Positions 47,860-59,489 of a DNA stretch of 64,000 bases are shown here, piece by piece. The stretch is from Anagrus nilaparvatae (lineage: Eukaryota > Arthropoda > Insecta > Hymenoptera > Mymaridae). The notes beneath the pieces were generated by a model, which saw only the letters and a list, made by a program, of their open reading frames with translations, ran no database searches and was not told where the DNA came from. Both the position numbers and the translations under genes were made by a program. The DNA lies in NCBI GenBank assembly GCA_022575985.1, contig JAKSXM010000231.1, forward strand, positions 26,760,501 to 26,824,500. Reading direction: 5' to 3'. Each line of letters starts with the position of its first letter. The first letter of the stretch is position 1.

Positions 47860-50800
47860 TGTATTGCTTCTGGACGCCACTAGATTTGGTCTAATATAGG
47901 TTTTTTGAGTTGCTGATCACGAAAATCAGGGTCCTTTCTATGAGAAATTGGAGCTTCACCCTTAAATTGGCCAAATCTACTTTTAAACATGGCAGTTTTG
48001 CTACATTCACTCTAGCCCATTGAAATTCGGTATACGATTTTCTTTTGGGTCGCTGATCACGAATATTAAGGTTCTATTAATGAAAATTTAGACTTCCACC
48101 CTTAAAGTAGCCAAAACTACCCCTAAAAAGGACATTTTCGCTGTTTTCACTCTAAGCTTTTGAAATTTGGTATACGGGGGTTCTTTGGGTCACTGATGAA
48201 GAATATTAAGGTATTTTTTATGAAAAATTAGACCTTCATTAGCTCTTAAAGGCTATTGCCGGATAAATATAGTGATTTGGCCCCCCTCCCTAATCTCAAA
48301 AAAATTATTTGCATCCGAAAAGTATTATAAAAACTAACCGATCGCCGTTGGAATTAGCTTCCTAGCCCATATTAGGCGCCCTTAAACCTTAAAAAACCTT
48401 AAAAATCGTGTTTTTTTGCGTTTTTTTTTTGTTTCTCCGCACTGTGTTGAGCTATAAATCTGAAAGTTGCGTAGAAAAAAAGGGCACAGAGTGTATTTTC
48501 AATCTTCATTGGTTTTAGACCTTTAAGACCATTTTAAGACCCCGAAAATTTATTTTTAATTTTCGAAAAATTGGTTTTTTGAGCATAAAAAAAAATAACC
48601 AGCGTTAAATTTCTTCAAACTGACCTAAAAAGCTGAAAAAAAGTATATTTTACTGATATCAGTCTTTTCCTAGAGGGGGAGCAAATCTCCACACCTTCAA
48701 AACTCAAAAAACGCGTTTTTTTGCCTCTACACGATTAAAATGCAATAGAATTGGAAAAATTCGTTTTGGAACCTCCCTAAATCTTTTTGAGCATCTATTT
48801 ATACATTTTATCTAAAATATATTTTATTAATTATGGTTTTTAGACCCTTATGACTACTCAAGACCACCTTAAGAGCCCAAAAATTGATTTTACATTTTCG
48901 AAAAATCAGTTTTTTTGAAATTAAAAAATTATACCTGCCTTTAATTCTTTCAAATTGGACTAAAAAGTCAAAGAAAATTATTTTTTAACGATATCAGTCC
49001 TGCCCTGGAGGGGGAGCTCATCCCCACCCCTTGAAAACTCAAAAAACGCGTTTCTTTGCCCCTACACGATTAACCCATTAATTCCTAAGAAGAAACTGCA
49101 TTTGACAGAGCTGTAAAATCTATTCCATTTAGAGCATTGGACTCAAATTAGTAATATAAAACACAAAAAAAATTTCAAAATGGCGGACATTTATAAATAG
49201 CGGACTAATATTGTTGCGGCCAATAGCTATAAAATTATATTTTTCTATTTTTTCATGTTGAATATTCGCGGTAAATAATGTTTTACGTGATATTGTAATT
49301 ATTTGATTTATCGGCCCCCCGTTTTAGGGCCCCTTCTCTCACGTTAAACTTTCACCGGTTCTATAAAACCGATTCATGCTCTCATTCTGTGGTCGCGTCG
49401 GCGGTCGCGCTCGTAAGACAATTTTAGTCATGCACCGCCCAGCGTATTAAACATAAAGTTATCATAGAACTAAAAACAGTGCTTAAATTTAATTTAATTA
49501 ATTCAAATCAATTCATTTTTCTTTAACGCCAGCGATCAATAACTATATTTATACAGTCCACTAATCTAACATTTAATTATTTGTATATAATACATTCAAT
49601 AAGTGCGTTTTAATAATTATTTTATTATTTTAATCACGTGTGAATTTATTTATAAACCCAAACCAATTTTCCTACAATCTCCACAAATATTTCCTCCAAA
49701 ATATTACAAATATGGTGGTCAGAAAAAATTAAATTTTGATATTTTTTGATAAAAATTTGTGTGAATGGTATTTTTTTGGGTGCTAATTACGAATATATAG
49801 TTATTTATCAAAAATTTTTAAATGGCGGAACCAATATGGCAGTTGCAAAACTCAAAATTTCGAGATTTTTGACGATTTTAAGCCTGAGCAGAAACTGTAA
49901 GTTATATAACCATAAAACCGGTTTCAGTTAGGGCATTTAAACATTTTATGTAAAAATATAAATTTTTTTCGAAAAAAATTCAAAATGGTAGATAAAGATG
50001 GCGGACACGAAAAACTAAATTTCGTTATTTTTTGGTCAAAATTTGTGTACAGGGTATTTTTTGGATGCTCATTACGAAGGTCTATCTATTTTTCAAAAAC
50101 TCAAAATGGCGGATCTAATGTGGCTACTGAAAAATGCGAAATTTCGAGATTTTTGACGATTTTGAGCCTGAGAAGAAACTGTAAATAGTATAAGCGTAAA
50201 ACCGGTTTTATTTAGGGCATTTAAACATGTTATATGAAAAAATGAAAATTATTTATTAAAATTCAAAATGGCCGATCAATATAGCGGACACAGAAGAAAC
50301 TTACAGTTTCTTCTTAGTCTCGCCATTTTGAGTTTTTGAAAAATAGATAGATAAATAAATATTTTTTCACATTACATGTTTAGATGCCCTAAATGAAACC
50401 GGTTTTATGGTTATATAACTTACAATTTCTGCTCAGGCTCAAAATCGTCAAAAATCTCGAAATATCGAGTTTTTCAACGACCATATTGGTTCCGCCATTT
50501 AAAAATTTTTGATAAATAACTATATATTCGTAATTAGCACCCAAAAAATACCATTCACACAAATTTTTATCAAAAAATATCAAAATTTAATTTTTTCTAA
50601 CCACCATATTAGTCCGCCATTTTGAAATTTTTTTTGTGTTTTATTTTACTAATTTGAGTTAAATGCTCTAAATGGAATAGGTTTTACAGCTCTGTCAAAT
50701 GCAGTTTCTTCTTAGGAATTAATGGGTTAATCGTGTAGGAGCAAAGAAACGCGTTTTTTGAGTTTTCAATGGGTGGGGATGAACTCCCCCTCCAGGACAG

Positions 50801-51687
50801 GACTGATATCGTTAAAAAATAATTTTCTTTGCCTTTTTAGTCCAATTTGAAAGAATTAAAGGCAGGTATAATTTTTTAATTTCAAAAAAATTGATTTTTC
50901 GAAAATGTAAAATCAATTTTTGGGCTCTTAAGGTGGTCTTGAGTGGTCATAAGGGTCTAAAAACAATAATTAATGAAATATATTTTAGTTAAAACGTATA
51001 AATAGATGCTCAAAAAGATTTAGGGAGGTTCCAAAACGAATTTTTGCAATTCTATTGCATTTTAATCGTGTAGAGGCAAAAAAACGCGTTTTTTGAGTTT
51101 TGAAGGTGTGGAGATGAGCTCCCCCTCTAGGACAAGACTGATATCAGTAAAATATACTTTTTTTCAACTTTTTAGGTCAGTTTGAAGAAATTTAACGCTG
51201 GTTATTTTTTTTTATGCTCAAAAAACCAATTTTTCGAAAATTAAAAATAAATTTTCGGGGTCTTAAAATGGTCTTAAAGGTCTAAAACCAATGAAGATTG
51301 AAAATACACTCTGTGCCCTTTTTTTCTACGCAATTTTCAGATTAATAGCTCAACACAGTGCGGAGAAACAAAAAAAAAACGCAAAAAACACGATTTTTAA
51401 GGTTTTTTAAGGTTTAAGGGCGCCTAATATGGGCTAGGAAGCTAATTCCAACGGCGATCGGTTAGTTTTTATAATATTTTTCGGATGCAAATAATTTTTT
51501 TGAGATTGGGGAGGGGGGCCAAATCACTATATTTATCCGGCAATAGCCTTAGCTCTTTTTAGCGGCAGTTTTGGCTAATTTAAGGGTGGAGTTCAAATTC
51601 TTCATAAAAAATGCCTCAATATTCGTGGTCAGCGACCCCAAAAACCTATACTAGACCAAATCTGGTGGTGGCCAGGAACTATACAAC
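47860..51687. repeat. 3.8-kb palindrome with AAAATGGCGGA-rich core
   Basis: The left arm starts gtattgcttctggacgccac and the right arm ends tggccaggaactatac. Matching landmarks are ggctattgccggataaatat (48248) with atatttatccggcaatagcc (51528), and gatcggttagtttttata on the right with its partner on the left. The centre is near 50.3 kb. Core units of about 245 bp (49729 and 50001) repeat directly in the left arm and carry repeated aaaatggcgga motifs. The outer left arm (47886-48240) has 2-3 tandem units of about 130 bp where the right arm has one. A solo LTR interrupts the left arm. The 61-67-codon frames at 49746-50583 are readings of the core repeats, not genes. Confidence 0.9.
49212..49708. 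mobile_element. solo LTR (497 bp) with 5-bp target duplication
   Basis: The segment begins TGTTGCGGCC and ends AATATTACA. The 5-mer aatat directly flanks both ends (49207-49211 and 49709-49713). The right palindrome arm reads straight through the empty site (ggcggactaatatggtgg in complement), which confirms an insertion. Inside are a TATA-like ctataaaacc (about 49361) and a GC-rich patch (gtcgcgtcggcggtcgcgct). TG..CA ends and a 5-bp duplication fit Gypsy, BEL or Copia LTRs. No internal retrotransposon domain remains, so it cannot be assigned further. Confidence 0.85.
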
Positions 51688-52002
51688 CAAACCCGTATCT
51701 TGACTGGAGTGTATCAAATTACTAAAATATTTGAAGACTGATTATCATCTTACAATTTTATACTAATACTTAAAAATTTTTTTTCACATAAAATAATTTT
51801 TTATTATCTTAAAGAATCAAAATACTTAATGATAAAATATAATAAAAATTATCAAAATATTCAGCATATAAAAGATAAATAATAAAATAAGAAAATTTTC
51901 AAAAATATTAATATTTACTGAGTTTTACATTTATTTATTTTATATATTTATTTTATTTAGTTAAAATAATAAATATTAAGAATTATAAAACACTTTTTTT
52001 TC

Positions 52003-53622
52003 TTAATAAGTTTTTGCATTAAAATAATCATTTAAAGAAACGTGTTTTGCACCACCAAAACCATTAAGAACTCTAATTTTTTCAATAACCAATTGTGCAA
52101 AAAAGAATTGATGGCCTACAAAGTATAAATTTAATTAAATATTAAATTACTAAAAAAATACATAATAAATAAAAAATTCAAATCAATAACTTACTTTCTG
52201 GCATATGAGCTAACCATGGATGACGAATAAAAAATAATTTTTTTGCTATTGGATATTCAGTATCATCTTTTTTAATCTACAGAACATAAAATTAAAAATA
52301 AATTATATGCGTGCATAAATACATTTTTTATGATTGTAACTTAAGTTACCGGTTTAAGTTTCCCAGTTAGATATACTTTAACGCATCGTGGATCTTCTGG
52401 ATCATAATCTTTTTCTATGCAATATTGTTTTTGTGCCAAAGTTATCAGAAACATAACTCGATTATTAACCTTTAAACAAGTTATTTATGTAATTGAATTA
52501 AATAGTGGATTTTTCACATAATTATTTACATAGCAATTTATAAAAGCAACTGAATTTTTGGGATTTGTGCAAACTCTGGCCTGAATTTCCGTTACCCAGT
52601 TTCTTACCATTGTAAGAAAATTTGGAAAAAAAAATTCTAACAAAAAAAAAATTTTTTTTTAAATATGGAAGCAATTCTTCTTTAACTTGACCCAAGTTGG
52701 GCTAAAGCTCGCAGAAATTGGGCCAAACTATTTTTTTGTGCAGCCATATTTTTGTGATTTTGGCTGATTTCATAATGATGGAAATTGTAATTTCTGGCAT
52801 GAACAGTCCAAATCAAATTTTAAAACTTTGAATTGAATTCTTCAGGAAATTTCCTGTAAGCACCCAAGAGGAAAATATTTTTAACTGCAAAAATCTAGCA
52901 GTAAAAATAACAATATTTTGAGTCAATTTACCAAAATAGGCCAAAAACACAAAATGGCTGCCAAAAATCAAGGATTGGACCTAAAAAACTATAATTGTCT
53001 GACAGTATTTATTTTTACCTTCGGAAAAAAATAGTTTGGGCCGATTTCTTCAGTCCAAATTGGGCCCAGTTGGTATGAAATCCTTCATTTATGAATTTCA
53101 ATTTTAATTTTAATACTAATTTTTGTACAAACTGCTTGGACCCCAGAAATTCTGTTTTTTTTTTAATTTTTTCCTAGTTCCTGCATTAAAATATCATTCG
53201 CTATTAACAATTTGAATATACTTACTAAAATATCTTGAGCCACAGAAGCCCACGGACTTATATAAACATATGGAATACCTCTACCCTCATTAATTGGACC
53301 ATCGCTTATAGACACTAATCCTACAGATGGATAATTTTTTGTTTCTTCTGCTGAACTAAATGTTGCAACTGAAGCCCACTCTATAAATTAACAATTAACT
53401 CTAAAAACTAAAAATCTTTTATTTATTATGAATTATTATACCTGCAGTATTAACAACATATCGAGCCACAACAGCTGGTGATTTGTCGATTGGTGGTTCA
53501 GGGACATTTATTTGATTTTTGAATATTTTTGCAAACCAAAATTTATTTTCTTGACCAACACATAATTTAACAGTGACATTTATTATTAATAATAAAAAAA
53601 TTATATAATTTTTTGACCTCAT
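52003..53622 (-). CDS. CREG: CREG1-like secreted glycoprotein, complete, five exons (216 aa)
   Basis: Exons are 53622-53442, 53380-53226, 52469-52350, 52276-52195 and 52115-52003. All junctions are GT-AG and the phases match. The protein starts with a signal peptide (MRSKNYIIFLLLIINV..., probable cleavage after CVG at residue 23). Family landmarks follow in order: PPIDKSPAVVARYVVNTA; EWASVATFSS; NYPSVGLVSISDGP; GRGIPYVYISPW; NRVMFLITLAQKQYC; DPEDPRCVKVYLTGKLKP; FFIRHPWLAHMP; HQFFFAQLVIEKIRVLNGFG; and HVSLNDYF. Length matches human CREG1 (220 aa). CREG proteins have an FMN-binding split-barrel fold and act in the secretory/endolysosomal system. AATAAA lies 46 nt past the stop (51957-51952). 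Intron 2 holds a foldback element. No lesion is seen. Confidence 0.95.
52560..53150. repeat. foldback element inside CREG intron 2
   Basis: acccaagttgggctaaagct followed by gggccaaactattttttt (52690-52740) is mirrored by aaaaaaatagtttgggccga, then ccaaattgggcccagttgg (53023-53073). Diverged outer matches extend to about 52560 and 53150. It accounts for most of the only long intron of the gene. Confidence 0.7.
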
Positions 53623-55272
53623 GTTAAGTATTTAAAAAAAATGACAAATAAGTTTTAAATATCAATATAAACTACTAAATATAATGATTCATATTGTATT
53701 TTATTAGCAATCACAATTAAGATTAAGAAAGATAACTTTTTTATTTATCATTTTTTCATAATGTTGTATAATATCGTATCAAAAAATATACGTTAATTAT
53801 ATATATCTTTTCAAAAAAAAAAAACTTTTTTAAAATTATTTTTAAAATATCATAATTTTTGCTCTTGCTAAATATTTTTGCTAAATATTAATATTTCAAA
53901 AAAAGTCCTCGAAATTATTTATCAGCGATCCAAAAAACCCATATGTACCGAATGTGAACACTAGAAGGGCGAAAATAGCAAAATTTAAGGGTAATATTAA
54001 TTTGTCATTAAAAAATCCCCCAAATTCTTGATCAATGACCTACAAAACTCATACGGGCTAAATCTGGACACTCAAAATGCGAATACATCAAAAATACCCC
54101 TTTTTGCAAATTAAGGGTGTTTCAAAATTATTTCAGAAATACAAAACAGTACTTTAAAGTATATTTTGAAAATTTTTTGAAAGTATTCAAAGCCAATGAA
54201 GTTCATAAAAAAATACTATCAATTTTTTTAACATAACATATTAACAAAATATTACCCAATGGAATTCAATTTTCCTTACCAAAAACCTATCATTTTTAGT
54301 TTTTAATTATTACATCTGTAACCCATTAATCGTATGTAATAAATTCAATTAAATAAAAAGAAACAAATATAAAAATTGCAATAATTTACTGATTTAAAAT
54401 TTTAAAACTGTAATTTTTTTACTTACTACCTCATTTTTATATTTTTATGAACTCAAAAAAAAGTATGGCTATTTTTTCCTTCCTATGGGCTTGTAACAGG
54501 CATAAATGTTGATTTTATGAAGAAAAACAAAAAGAAAAAATTTGATAAAAAAATGATGGCCAAACGTCAATCAGAGATGGTCTTTATATGGCCATTAGTT
54601 ATGGCCATATTATGGTAAAAATTTTACACAGGGATTACATAGAAAATATTTGATTTTCCTATTTTCTCTAGAACAACAGTTCTATTATTAAATAATAAAA
54701 ATTTCAAAATGAAATCTTAGGCATCTCCTATGTTTAAGCATAAAAGATGTCGGGGTATTCGTTTAAGCCATTGAACTCAAACAAAAAATATAATGCTTAA
54801 TAATTTTGTTAATAAGTTTGAAAATGGGTATATGGACGATCTTTATGGTCCTTTTCACGAAGATTGCAGAGAAGACGCAAAAAAGGACAATATATGCCCA
54901 AAATTAGCATGAAGATTAATTTTTGAGATGTAGAATAAAATACCCTGAAAACTAGCTGGCACTAAGGTTCCTCAAACAATGAGCTTAATATTTCATATGC
55001 CACAGACATCACCAATTACAAGCATGCAATCATATACATACATTTCTATTAACTTTTAAAAGTTTTTTTTAGAATAAATGTTCAAAAAATTAAGTATCAG
55101 ATTCTAGATATAGAGTAAAAACCATACTTTCAAACATAAGTACTTTCGTGGAAATAAATGAGGTATTACATCCAAATTAAAAAAAAAAAAGTACCTCGAG
55201 CTTTTTTGATAAAAAAATTGTTGAAAAAAAAATTAGGTCTTAACTCCGTAATGTTTGTGAAATATCACCAAT

Positions 55273-55318
<46 letters not shown>

Positions 55319-55873
55319 CATACTTTTTTTAAAAACCGGTTTTTAGCTTCCTGGGGTCTCAAAACGTGCTTTTATGCCAAAAAATCAAAAATCGAAATTT
55401 GACCTATCACAATGGTTCCTCTTTGTGAAACCAAAACAGCTATTATCAGATTTAGTACCTGGCGCAATTTGTATCTATGGGTATAATTAAATACAAATTG
55501 CTTATATAACTATACATGCTCTGCTTTCATTATTCGTTGATTTAATATTTTCACTGCAGCATGGACTGTCATATTGTCCTACATACGTGAAATAAATAGT
55601 ATTTTTAAAAATTATCAAGGCCTTATTAATTAAAATAGAAAATAAAATAGTCTAATGAAATAGATTATAGTTATTTATAATTGTATAATTTTACAAATTT
55701 GACTTAAACATATTAGTTTTGTTTATTTAATGATTTATTTTAATAATTTATAACATTGTTTTTCAGTAATCTTCATATAAATGAAGTACTCTCAACGGTT
55801 CAATAAGATTTATTCAATTATTTTACAATATTTTAGAAATATTAGGTGCATAAATATATACTGTTAACAAAAT
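53623..55873. other. intergenic stretch with GATCAGCGACC-family copies and a (CA)15 microsatellite
   Basis: Family copies lie at about 53919-53940 (atcagcgatccaaaaaaccc) and 54029-54050. An isolated copy of the 58.1-58.7-kb satellite unit is at about 55085-55250. (CA)15 spans 55287-55316. The 62-codon frame at 55158-55346 translates the satellite unit and microsatellite. Confidence 0.55.
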
Positions 55874-56511
55874 ATGAATTTTTCAAATATTAATTTAATC
55901 ATGTTATTAATTATTTATTTTATAATTATTACTACATCAGAAGCTATAGTGAGTAAGTTGTTTTTTTAGTATTTATTTATTAAAAATAAAAAAGAGAAAA
56001 TTCAGCATAAATTTTTTAGTTATTTTAATCCATTTTTTTCAAATTTAGTAATAATGATAAAAGTTGATTGTTGAAAATCAGAATAGAAATTGACTGTTGA
56101 ATATAAAATTATTTTCTAGAGTTCAAGAGATGAAAAAAAAATTTTTTAGATAATTTTAACCAATTTTAAATTTTTTGTCGAAAGTTTTTAGAGAAGTCAT
56201 TTTTTTAAAAATGATTTTAATACCGATTGCTTTTTAGAAGGGAATCTAATTTTTTAGGCGAAATTCGTGTTGTACATAAACTTGTGCTGATTTTTCTAAC
56301 GGTTATCGCATCTTTAAATTCTAAAAAGCTTTATAATTGAGCTCATTTATTATTTGTATAAAATTTTATTTATTACCTTGATAACATTAGAATAAATATG
56401 CAAATTTTTTTTAATTTAGTACTAATTTTTTGCTTTTTTTCAGATAAAAAACCCAAGCAAATTTGTTACTTGATACGCGGATCGCTGGTTTGCAAAAATA
56501 TAAAAGGATAA
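55874..56511 (+). CDS. small secreted peptide with one cysteine pair, two exons (48 aa)
   Basis: Exon 1 is 55874-55952: MNFSNINLIMLLIIYFIIIT followed by TSEAIV, a clear signal peptide with probable cleavage after SEA, and donor a|gtaagt. Exon 2 is 56444-56511, with acceptor gctttttttcag in matching phase 1. The mature peptide of about 24 residues is basic, begins IVNKKPKQ, has the core ICYLIRGSLVC (C-x8-C) and ends KNIKG. AATAAA is 49 nt past the stop (56560-56565). One disulfide, a basic character and a KKP segment before a central Arg-Gly turn recall beta-hairpin antimicrobial peptides such as thanatin (C-x6-C), but spacing differs, so the function is a guess. A rival donor (ata|gtgagt) would give a shorter peptide without cysteines. 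Confidence 0.55.
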
Positions 56512-57619
56512 ATTAAATTAAAAATTGAACGTATCAACTATCAACTGAATTAAGTTTTAAATAAACATAAAAAATTTTGGATTAAAACTTCAAAAATGCA
56601 AACTTTTACATTTGAATTATTAAAATTTATAAAATAAAAAAAGTAAATCGAGTGAGTGCAGGCAGCATGGAAACTAGGTCAACAATTATCTAAGGGTACT
56701 GTTTAACATGTAATTTAAAAAAATAAATAATAAAATTCTGTTACTTCAAAATATATAATTGTAATTTTTTATCATACTTTACAATTAAATAAACTTTATA
56801 TTTAAGTTTACTTATTTATTATCTTATACCACACAGTTCTTATAATGGCATACAAAAAATAGTAGATTATTTTACAAGGGGGTAAAATACATAAATATCA
56901 AGTTTAAGATAATATTGTAGTAAAAGTGTAACTTAACAAAGAGATTCGGTGATAAGTAGGTCTCCTCAAATCACTCCAGGTTTTATGTGTGGATTAATAT
57001 AGTTGAAAAAATTATTTAAGGTAAAGTTAATTTTAAATTGGAAATTGTGTAAAAAAATTTTTTTTAAATTGTAAAATATTTTAAAATTTTTAGCCTTGAT
57101 AATGAAGGCTGAAGGTCTTCGAAACGTGGGCAATTTCTTGAAAAAATAAAGCAAATAATTGTTAGCTTAGAAATCAAATATTTTTATTTAATATTAGTAT
57201 GCTTACCTGTAACTCAGTTGAATGGGAAGAAAACTAAGGAGACCCTAGGAAGGGCCAATGAGCAAAAGGCTATAAAATTTGTACCTAATTTTACTGTAAC
57301 CTTATTTTTTCACCAAATAACTCCTGATGTGTTTCAGAATTTTTTAAAACTTTCAACTAACTGAAAATGGAGTTGTAAAGAGTTTTGTTACTTTTTCGCA
57401 AACAATTTGCAAATCCACTCCTTGTGGAGTTTTCTATTGGTTGAGAGTTGATTTTTAAACATGGAATAAACATATAGGGAGGCATACTTGGAATTCAAAT
57501 GCGTTTGATTTGAGTGACAACTCCCTTGACCCCATTCAGAAAAAAAACGCTGCCAAGTAATTGGCACTATGGTTCCTCATTAATAATAACAAAATATTTT
57601 TAATGGTCTAATTTACCTA
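56512..57619. other. AT-rich intergenic stretch
   Basis: It contains the hammerhead-like motif listed separately and a spurious 62-codon minus frame at 56966-57154 that covers it. A strong minus-strand donor-like site (gttacag|gtaagc at about 57208) has no open frame. Confidence 0.4.
57095..57126 (+). other. degenerate hammerhead-ribozyme-like motif
   Basis: ttgataa (canonical core ctgatga), then a 6-bp stem gaaggc/gtcttc around the loop tgaag, then gaaacg. This order (core, stem II, GAAAC) is that of hammerhead ribozymes found in Penelope-like retroelements. Two core positions deviate (C to T and G to A), so it is probably an inactive relic. Stems I and III were not established. Confidence 0.3.
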
Positions 57620-58092
57620 CACTGTAAAAAGTAACTTTCTTATATTAACAAAAAAATTAGATCATTTTCGAATAAAAAAAAAATATAATAAATATTAATA
57701 AATATAATAATATAATATAATAAATATAAAAATATTAATAAATTTTCGAAAAAATTTGTAAATATTCGAAAAAAATCGTATATTTACTAAATTTAGTATA
57801 TTAACAAAAAGTTCGAGTATTCTCGATTTTTTTTGTGAATTCCCAAGAAAAACAATTTATTTTCGAAAATTTTCAAAAAATAGTTGTAAATTTCTGAAAA
57901 ATAGTTGTGAATTTTCAATTTTTTTTGTAAATTCACAAAAAAAGTCAAGAATTCTCGAATTTTTCGATAATGTACTAAATTTAGTAAATTTACGATTTTT
58001 ATCGAATTTTAACAAAATTTTTTGAAAATTCACTAATTTTTCGAAAAAATTCTATTTTTATTGTTAATCTAAGGAATTTACTTTTTACAGTG
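57620..58092. mobile_element. TA-flanked MITE, CACTGTAAAAAGTAA family, copy 3
   Basis: Ends cactgtaaaaagtaactttc and tttactttttacagtg, with TA outside both (618-619, 093-094). It contains a local A/T expansion near 57675-57730 (repeated aataaatat) absent from the other copies. Confidence 0.85.
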
Positions 58093-58094
58093 TA

Positions 58095-58727
58095 GTTAAA
58101 ACGATAATTCTAGATATTATTACTTTCATAGAAAAAAAATAAATACTACGTCCAAAAAGAAAAAAAATTATGGTGTTTTTTTATTAAATGTGTTATTATT
58201 TTATGTAAAAAATTTAAAAAAACAAAGTTCGAAAATTGCGTATCAGATGGAAAAATACTTTAAAAACGAAAATTTTGGATATTCGTACTTTTATAGAAAG
58301 AATAATAAGTACTTATTATAAGAATAAGTACTACGTCCTAAAAAAAAAAATTAGCGTTTTTTGTATTTTTTGTCGGCAAAAATTTTGATAAATCAATTTT
58401 GAAAAAATTACGTATCAGATCCAAAATTTGACTATAAATGATATTTCTAAAATTAGTAATTCCATAGAAAACAATTAGGTACTACGTCCAAAAAGAAAAA
58501 AACGTTTTGTATTTTTTTTATTTTTTGGTGACAAAAATTTTGAAAAAAAAAAATTAAAAAAAAATTAATTAAAAGATTTAAGATATCGAGTAAAAATGAT
58601 ACTTCTAAATAATAGTACTTTCATGGAAAAAATGAGGTATTTCATCCAAATTAAAAAAAAAAGTATATCGAGATTTGCTGGTAAAAAAAATTTGGAAAAC
58701 AAAATTAGGTCTTAATACCATAATCAC
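58095..58727 (+). repeat. tandem repeat, four ~160-175-bp units
   Basis: The recurring words tactacgtccaaaaagaaaa, tatcaga and tactttcatagaaaa begin units near 58116, 58278, 58452 and 58610. A further isolated unit is at about 55085-55250 (atgaggtattacatccaaat, against atgaggtatttcatccaaat here). Confidence 0.7.
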
Positions 58728-58744
58728 CCGTTAAAGTCATATAT

Positions 58745-59074
58745 ATGTTACGCCCGAAACGAGGTATAACGGCCGGTTCCGCGGAATCGGACAGTAAACC
58801 GTCCGGTTCCACGGAATGGGACATCAAACTGGTCTGTTCCGCGGAACGGGGCATCAAATTAAATAAATTAATACATTAAAAATAAGAAAATTTTCTAAGA
58901 AAAAAAATTTTTGTTTTATTTCTTTTACATTTAAAATACATTTTTGAATGACACTGATTAATTATAAGATAAAAAATTTGTTTGACTTATCAAATTTTAT
59001 TCATAATTTCATTAAGCCGGCTGATGACGGCTCCATTCCGCGGAACCGGCCGTTACCTCGTTTCGGGCGTAACA
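58745..59074. mobile_element. 330-bp MITE-like element with GC-rich 40-bp ends
   Basis: Terminal repeats: gttacgcccgaaacgaggta, then ggccggttccgcggaa, on the left; the complement ttccgcggaaccggccgtta, then cctcgtttcgggcgtaac, on the right. Just inside the left end are three tandem units of about 34 bp built on ggttccrcggaatsgg. The ends are far GC-richer than the genome around them, suggesting acquisition from elsewhere. An atat/tata flank could be a target duplication. Confidence 0.85.
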
Positions 59075-59489
59075 TATACATATAGAAACAAAAATTTAAA
59101 TCTAAAACAATTGGAAAATATTTTACATAATAATTAAGATTGACTAGCTAGCTGAAGCAGTTCCTGGAAAAGAGCCCTCTTATTAAAATAAAAAACATAT
59201 TACAGAGAAGAATATTTTACATACTCGAATGGCCTAATTCAGTTTTTATTCTTTGCTAGAATTAAATCTAATCAGTTGTTATCGCCTGAATGACCCTTAG
59301 GACCCATCGTACTCGGTACTATAGCTATCCTAGGATTCTATTTTGCCCCATTTTCTATGAAACGCGTTTTTGACTCATCAATACTGATAAATATTTTATG
59401 TTTAAAAAAAATAATTACATTTGCACACAGTAAGCTATTTTTATCAGAATTTTTTTGCACAGCTTTAGTTCGTCACTTACGATAAAATC

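Noticed and set aside
49746..50583. three 61-67-codon frames, plus and minus, of similar sequence
   Set aside because: They are translations of the repeated core units of the 3.8-kb palindrome. Their similarity reflects the repeat, not a gene family.
55158..55346. 62-codon frame with a (HT)n stretch
   Set aside because: The HT run is the (CA)15 microsatellite and the rest is a satellite unit.
57140..57290. minus-strand exon suggested by a strong donor at about 57208
   Set aside because: All three frames between the nearest acceptor and this donor contain stops, so at most it is a non-coding exon.
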